The position numbers and the translations under genes were made by a program. From Rhodospirillales bacterium (GTDB taxonomy: Bacteria > Pseudomonadota > Alphaproteobacteria > Rhodospirillales > WMHbin7), in NCBI GenBank assembly GCA_016215555.1, contig JACRJC010000001.1, positions 1 through 32,352 on the forward strand: DNA of 32,352 bases. Direction: 5' to 3'. Under the pieces are notes generated by a model. It saw only the letters and a list, made by a program, of their open reading frames with translations. It searched no databases and was not told the DNA's origin. Shown piece after piece: positions 30,010 through 32,352 of this stretch (positions are counted from its first letter, which is position 1; every line of letters starts with the position of its first letter).

Positions 30010-31488
30010 ATGACGGACATCATCGGCATCGCCGGAGCGGGCGCCATGGGTCGCGGCATCGCGCAAATCGCCGCCGCGGCGGGATTCCAAGTGCTTTTGT
30101 TCGATGCCAGGGAGGGCGCAGCCCAGGAAGCCTGCAACGCTCTTGCCGCCACCTTCGCCAAGCTGGCAGAAAAGGGAAAAATGACTCGCGATGAGGCCAA
30201 GGCCGCTTCTGAACGCCTGGCCTGCGCACCTCCCTTAAGCTCTGAATTGAAGGCCTGTTCCTTGATCGTGGAAGCCATCATCGAGCGCCTGGACGCCAAG
30301 CAGGCTCTGTTCGCCGATCTGGAGAAGATCGTGGGGGAAGACTGCATCCTGGCCTCCAACACCTCGTCCCTGTCCATTACCGCCATTGCCGCGGCCTGCG
30401 AGCGTCCGGAACGCGTGGCGGGCCTGCATTTCTTCAATCCCGTACCCTTGATGAAGGTGGCCGAACTGGTGGCGGGGTTGCGCACATCCGATGCCGTTAT
30501 CGAGAAATTGATGGAGCTGGTGCGCCGCTTCGGCCATGCGCCGGTGGCGGCCAAGGACACGCCGGGCTTCATCGTCAATCATGCCGGGCGCGGCTATGGG
30601 CCGGAAGCCCTGCGCCTTCTGGAAGAAGGGGTTGCCGGTGCCGCCGTCATCGACCGCATTCTGACCGAACAGGCCGGTTTTCGCATGGGGCCCTTCGAGC
30701 TTTATGACTTGGTTGGATTGGATGTTTCCGCCGCCGTCATGGAAACGCTCTATGCGCAGTTTTACCAAGAGCCCCGCTACCGCCCCTCGCCCCTGGTCCG
30801 TTCGCGGGTCGAAGCCGGCTTGTTGGGCAAAAAAACCGGCCAGGGGTTTTACGACTATGAGAACGGACAGATTCTGCGCCCGCCGGAACCCGCCGTTCCT
30901 GACGTCAAATCGTTGCCGGTTTGGACGCCAGACGAATCGCTTCAAGGCCTCCTAAAATCGCTTGGCATTGTACCGGACGAAAAGTCGGACAGCCTGATTC
31001 TGGTTGCCCCCCTGGGCGAGGACGCGTCAGGCATGGCGGCAAGGCTGGGTCTGGACGCCAAGCGCTTGCTGGCAATCGATACGCTGTTCGGTTTTGACAA
31101 GCGCCTGGTGCTGATGACCACGCCCGCCACCGACCCCGGCTACCGCGACGCCGCACAGGCCCTGCTGGCGGGAAGCGGCAAGCCGGTCTCGGTGATCAAG
31201 GACAGTCTAGGCTTCGTCTCGCAGCGCGTGCTGGGGAATATCGTCAATATCGCCTGCGAGATCGCGCAGATGGGCATCGCCGCCCCTGCCGATATCGACA
31301 CCGCCGTGCGCCTGGGTTTGGGCTATCCGATGGGGCCGCTGGCCTGGGGCGATGCCTTGGGACCAGGCGCCATCCTGACCATTCTGGAAAATCTGCAGCG
31401 CCGTTCGGGCGACATGCGCTGGCGACCATCCTTGTGGCTGCAACGCCGGGCCGAATTGGGCCTGTCGCTGCTGGCAAGGGAGGCTTGA
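30010..31488 (+). CDS. 3-hydroxyacyl-CoA dehydrogenase, PaaH-like
   Basis: NAD-dependent enzyme of 492 residues that oxidises 3-hydroxyacyl-CoA to 3-ketoacyl-CoA. The N-terminal Rossmann domain begins with IGIAGAGAMGRGIAQIAAAAG. ILASNTSSLSI and RVAGLHFFNPVPLMKVAELV are typical, the latter holding the catalytic His. The first C-terminal domain (about 180-285) starts at KDTPGFIVNHAGRGYGPEALRLLEEG, and a second one (about 395-485) starts at KDSLGFVSQRVLGNIVNIACEIAQMGIA. The duplicated C-terminal domain and the length fit PaaH/PaaC-like dehydrogenases rather than the short 285-residue HbdA type. The start is one base after the hydratase stop. A thiolase to finish the cycle is not in the window. 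Confidence 0.9.
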   Translation: MTDIIGIAGAGAMGRGIAQIAAAAGFQVLLFDAREGAAQEACNALAATFAKLAEKGKMTRDEAKAASERLACAPPLSSELKACSLIVEAIIERLDAKQALFADLEKIVGEDCILASNTSSLSITAIAAACERPERVAGLHFFNPVPLMKVAELVAGLRTSDAVIEKLMELVRRFGHAPVAAKDTPGFIVNHAGRGYGPEALRLLEEGVAGAAVIDRILTEQAGFRMGPFELYDLVGLDVSAAVMETLYAQFYQEPRYRPSPLVRSRVEAGLLGKKTGQGFYDYENGQILRPPEPAVPDVKSLPVWTPDESLQGLLKSLGIVPDEKSDSLILVAPLGEDASGMAARLGLDAKRLLAIDTLFGFDKRLVLMTTPATDPGYRDAAQALLAGSGKPVSVIKDSLGFVSQRVLGNIVNIACEIAQMGIAAPADIDTAVRLGLGYPMGPLAWGDALGPGAILTILENLQRRSGDMRWRPSLWLQRRAELGLSLLAREA

Positions 31489-31506
31489 AACCTAGCCCGG
31501 CAAGGA

Positions 31507-31531
31507 TTAAACTGGTTGGCGACTAGTTTAA
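31507..31531. promoter_or_regulatory. Operator of the toxin-antitoxin operon
   Basis: Perfect inverted repeat TTAAACT (31507-31513) and AGTTTAA (31525-31531) separated by 11 bases, ending 10 bases before the antitoxin ATG. Position and symmetry fit autoregulation by the antitoxin or the toxin-antitoxin complex. Confidence 0.6.
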
Positions 31532-31541
31532 CGAGGGCGGC

Positions 31542-31784
31542 ATGAATTCGATCGGCGCATTTGAGGCAAAGACCCATCTTTCCAGTCTGTTGGAGCAAGT
31601 TTCCAAGGGCGAGACCGTGGTCATCACCCGCCATGGCAACGCCGTCGCCAAGCTTGTGCCGGCGGATCAGTCCCTGGACAAGCGGCGCAGCGCCGAGGCC
31701 ATCTTGCGCCTGAAGGCCTTCGGCCAGTCGCGCAGCCTGCGGGGGCTGGATTGGAAATCCCTGCGCGACGAAGGGCGGATGTAG
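31542..31784 (+). CDS. Phd/YefM-family antitoxin
   Basis: Antitoxin of 80 residues. The N-terminal DNA-binding fold reads GAFEAKTHLSSLLEQVSKGETVVITRHGNAVAKLVP, a textbook Phd/YefM domain (about residues 4-42). The C-terminal half (SLDKRRSAEAILRLKAFGQSRSLRGLDWKSLRDEGRM) should wrap around the toxin. The ribosome site CGAGGG lies shortly before the ATG. The PIN-domain toxin follows after 4 bases. Phd-type antitoxins paired with PIN toxins are a known VapBC variant. An inverted repeat overlapping the promoter region suggests self-repression. Confidence 0.88.
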   Translation: MNSIGAFEAKTHLSSLLEQVSKGETVVITRHGNAVAKLVPADQSLDKRRSAEAILRLKAFGQSRSLRGLDWKSLRDEGRM

Positions 31785-31788
31785 ATCC

Positions 31789-32208
31789 GTGCCCGATTTC
31801 ATCCTCGATGCCTCGGCGGCGCTGGCTTGGTGTTTTGGCGACGAGGCGACTGTCGAAAGCAAAGCACTGCTCGACCGCTTGGAATCCGGTGACACGGCTT
31901 TCGTTCCCGGCATCTGGGGGCTGGAGATCGCCAATATTCTGGCCCTGGCCGAACGCAAACGGCGATTGACCGCCGCCGACAGCGCCGAATTCATCGCTTT
32001 GCTGTCCGCCATCGGCATCAGACACGATGACGCCCCCGCCGACAGGGCCTTGCACGACATCCTGGCCCTGGCGCGGCAGGAAGGAATATCCAGCTATGAC
32101 GCTGCTTATCTCGATCTGGCGATGCGCTTGGGGCTTGCCTTGGCGACGAAAGATCAGGCCCTGGCGCAAGCCGCCGAACGCCAAGGCGCGACGGTCATTC
32201 GCTGTTAA
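31789..32208 (+). CDS. vapC: VapC-family PIN-domain ribonuclease toxin
   Basis: Toxin of 139 residues with a complete PIN domain. The Mg-binding acidic residues are visible: Asp7 in FILDASAALAW, Glu46 in GLEIANIL, Asp104 in SSYDAAYLDLA and Asp122 in LATKDQALAQAA. It would cleave RNA, and in this family targets are often tRNA or rRNA, but the target cannot be read here. Translation starts at GTG 31789, four bases after the antitoxin stop, which fits coupled and lower expression of the toxin. All catalytic positions are intact, so the module looks active rather than decayed. Confidence 0.9.
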   Translation: MPDFILDASAALAWCFGDEATVESKALLDRLESGDTAFVPGIWGLEIANILALAERKRRLTAADSAEFIALLSAIGIRHDDAPADRALHDILALARQEGISSYDAAYLDLAMRLGLALATKDQALAQAAERQGATVIRC

Positions 32209-32265
32209 TTTTTGGCTCTTCGACGTTTGCTGTGGAATTGGGTTTGATTGCCGACATAGTTCTTA

Positions 32266-32309
32266 CCTCATGCCTTCCGGAGGGCCGAAGGCCCGTCTCG
32301 AAGGATGGG
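32266..32309. repeat. REP-like palindrome, orientation B
   Basis: Left part CCTCATGCCTTCCGGAGG, inner stem GGGCC-GAA-GGCCC, right part GTCTCGAAGGATGGG. The left arm has diverged from the consensus. It lies 57 bases after the toxin stop. Confidence 0.8.
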
Positions 32310-32322
32310 CATCGACAAAATG

Positions 32323-32352
32323 CCCCACCCTTCGAGACGCCTGCGTGCCGCA
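32323..32352. repeat. REP-like palindrome, orientation A, cut by window end
   Basis: CCCACCCTTCGAGACGCCTGCG matches the 5' half of the orientation A element. The rest lies beyond the window. It again forms an inverted pair with the preceding copy. Confidence 0.7.

Overview
The window is GC-rich, gene-dense chromosomal DNA, most likely from a free-living alphaproteobacterium of the Rhodospirillales type (Magnetospirillum-like). This is inferred from gene content (a SoeABC-type sulfite dehydrogenase, a di-haem cytochrome c peroxidase behind an FNR-type box, a glgA/glgC pair, an ars operon and acyl-CoA catabolism) and from intergenic palindromes of a kind common in alphaproteobacteria. No rRNA, tRNA, CRISPR, transposase or phage gene is seen.

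Layout. 1-2400: a pair of palindromic repeats, greB, a secreted DUF4139 protein and more repeats. 2420-7054 (minus): a three-gene molybdoenzyme operon, read as soeABC (cytoplasmic catalytic subunit, four-cluster ferredoxin, membrane anchor). 7055-7405: a 351-base regulatory region with a perfect FNR-type site. 7406-8461: cytochrome c peroxidase with its own terminator. 8725-11249: acpP-fabF-mltG. 11358-16694: an unusual three-gene glutamate-synthase-like set, consisting of a glutaminase subunit, a GXGXG-FMN fusion in reversed domain order, and a GltD-like flavoprotein with a degenerate FMN-barrel tail. 16810-18030: a membrane diguanylate cyclase. 18034-21127 (minus): glgA, glucokinase and a methyltransferase, joined by ATGA overlaps. 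21285-22571: glgC, divergent from glgA.

22698-26777: a seven-gene arsenic operon: arsR, a Cys-rich PAS-like protein, an ArsP-type permease, a small thioredoxin-fold protein, arsC, a C_GCAxxG_C_C protein and ACR3. Its promoter appears to give a leaderless arsR mRNA, and an inverted repeat covers the -10 and the start codon. 26763-31488: an acyl-CoA (aromatic-acid type) ligase and a TetR regulator on the minus strand, divergent from enoyl-CoA hydratase and 3-hydroxyacyl-CoA dehydrogenase, with a perfect TetR-type operator between them. 31542-32208: a Phd-type antitoxin with a PIN toxin. The window ends in another repeat pair.

The points most worth a second look are the permuted glutamate-synthase set with its degenerate barrel fusion, the extended ars operon with its leaderless promoter, and the oppositely oriented REP-like pairs, one of which splits the glutamate-synthase operon. 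Start codons were moved from the longest reading frame wherever a ribosome site, signal peptide, catalytic residue or promoter favoured another.
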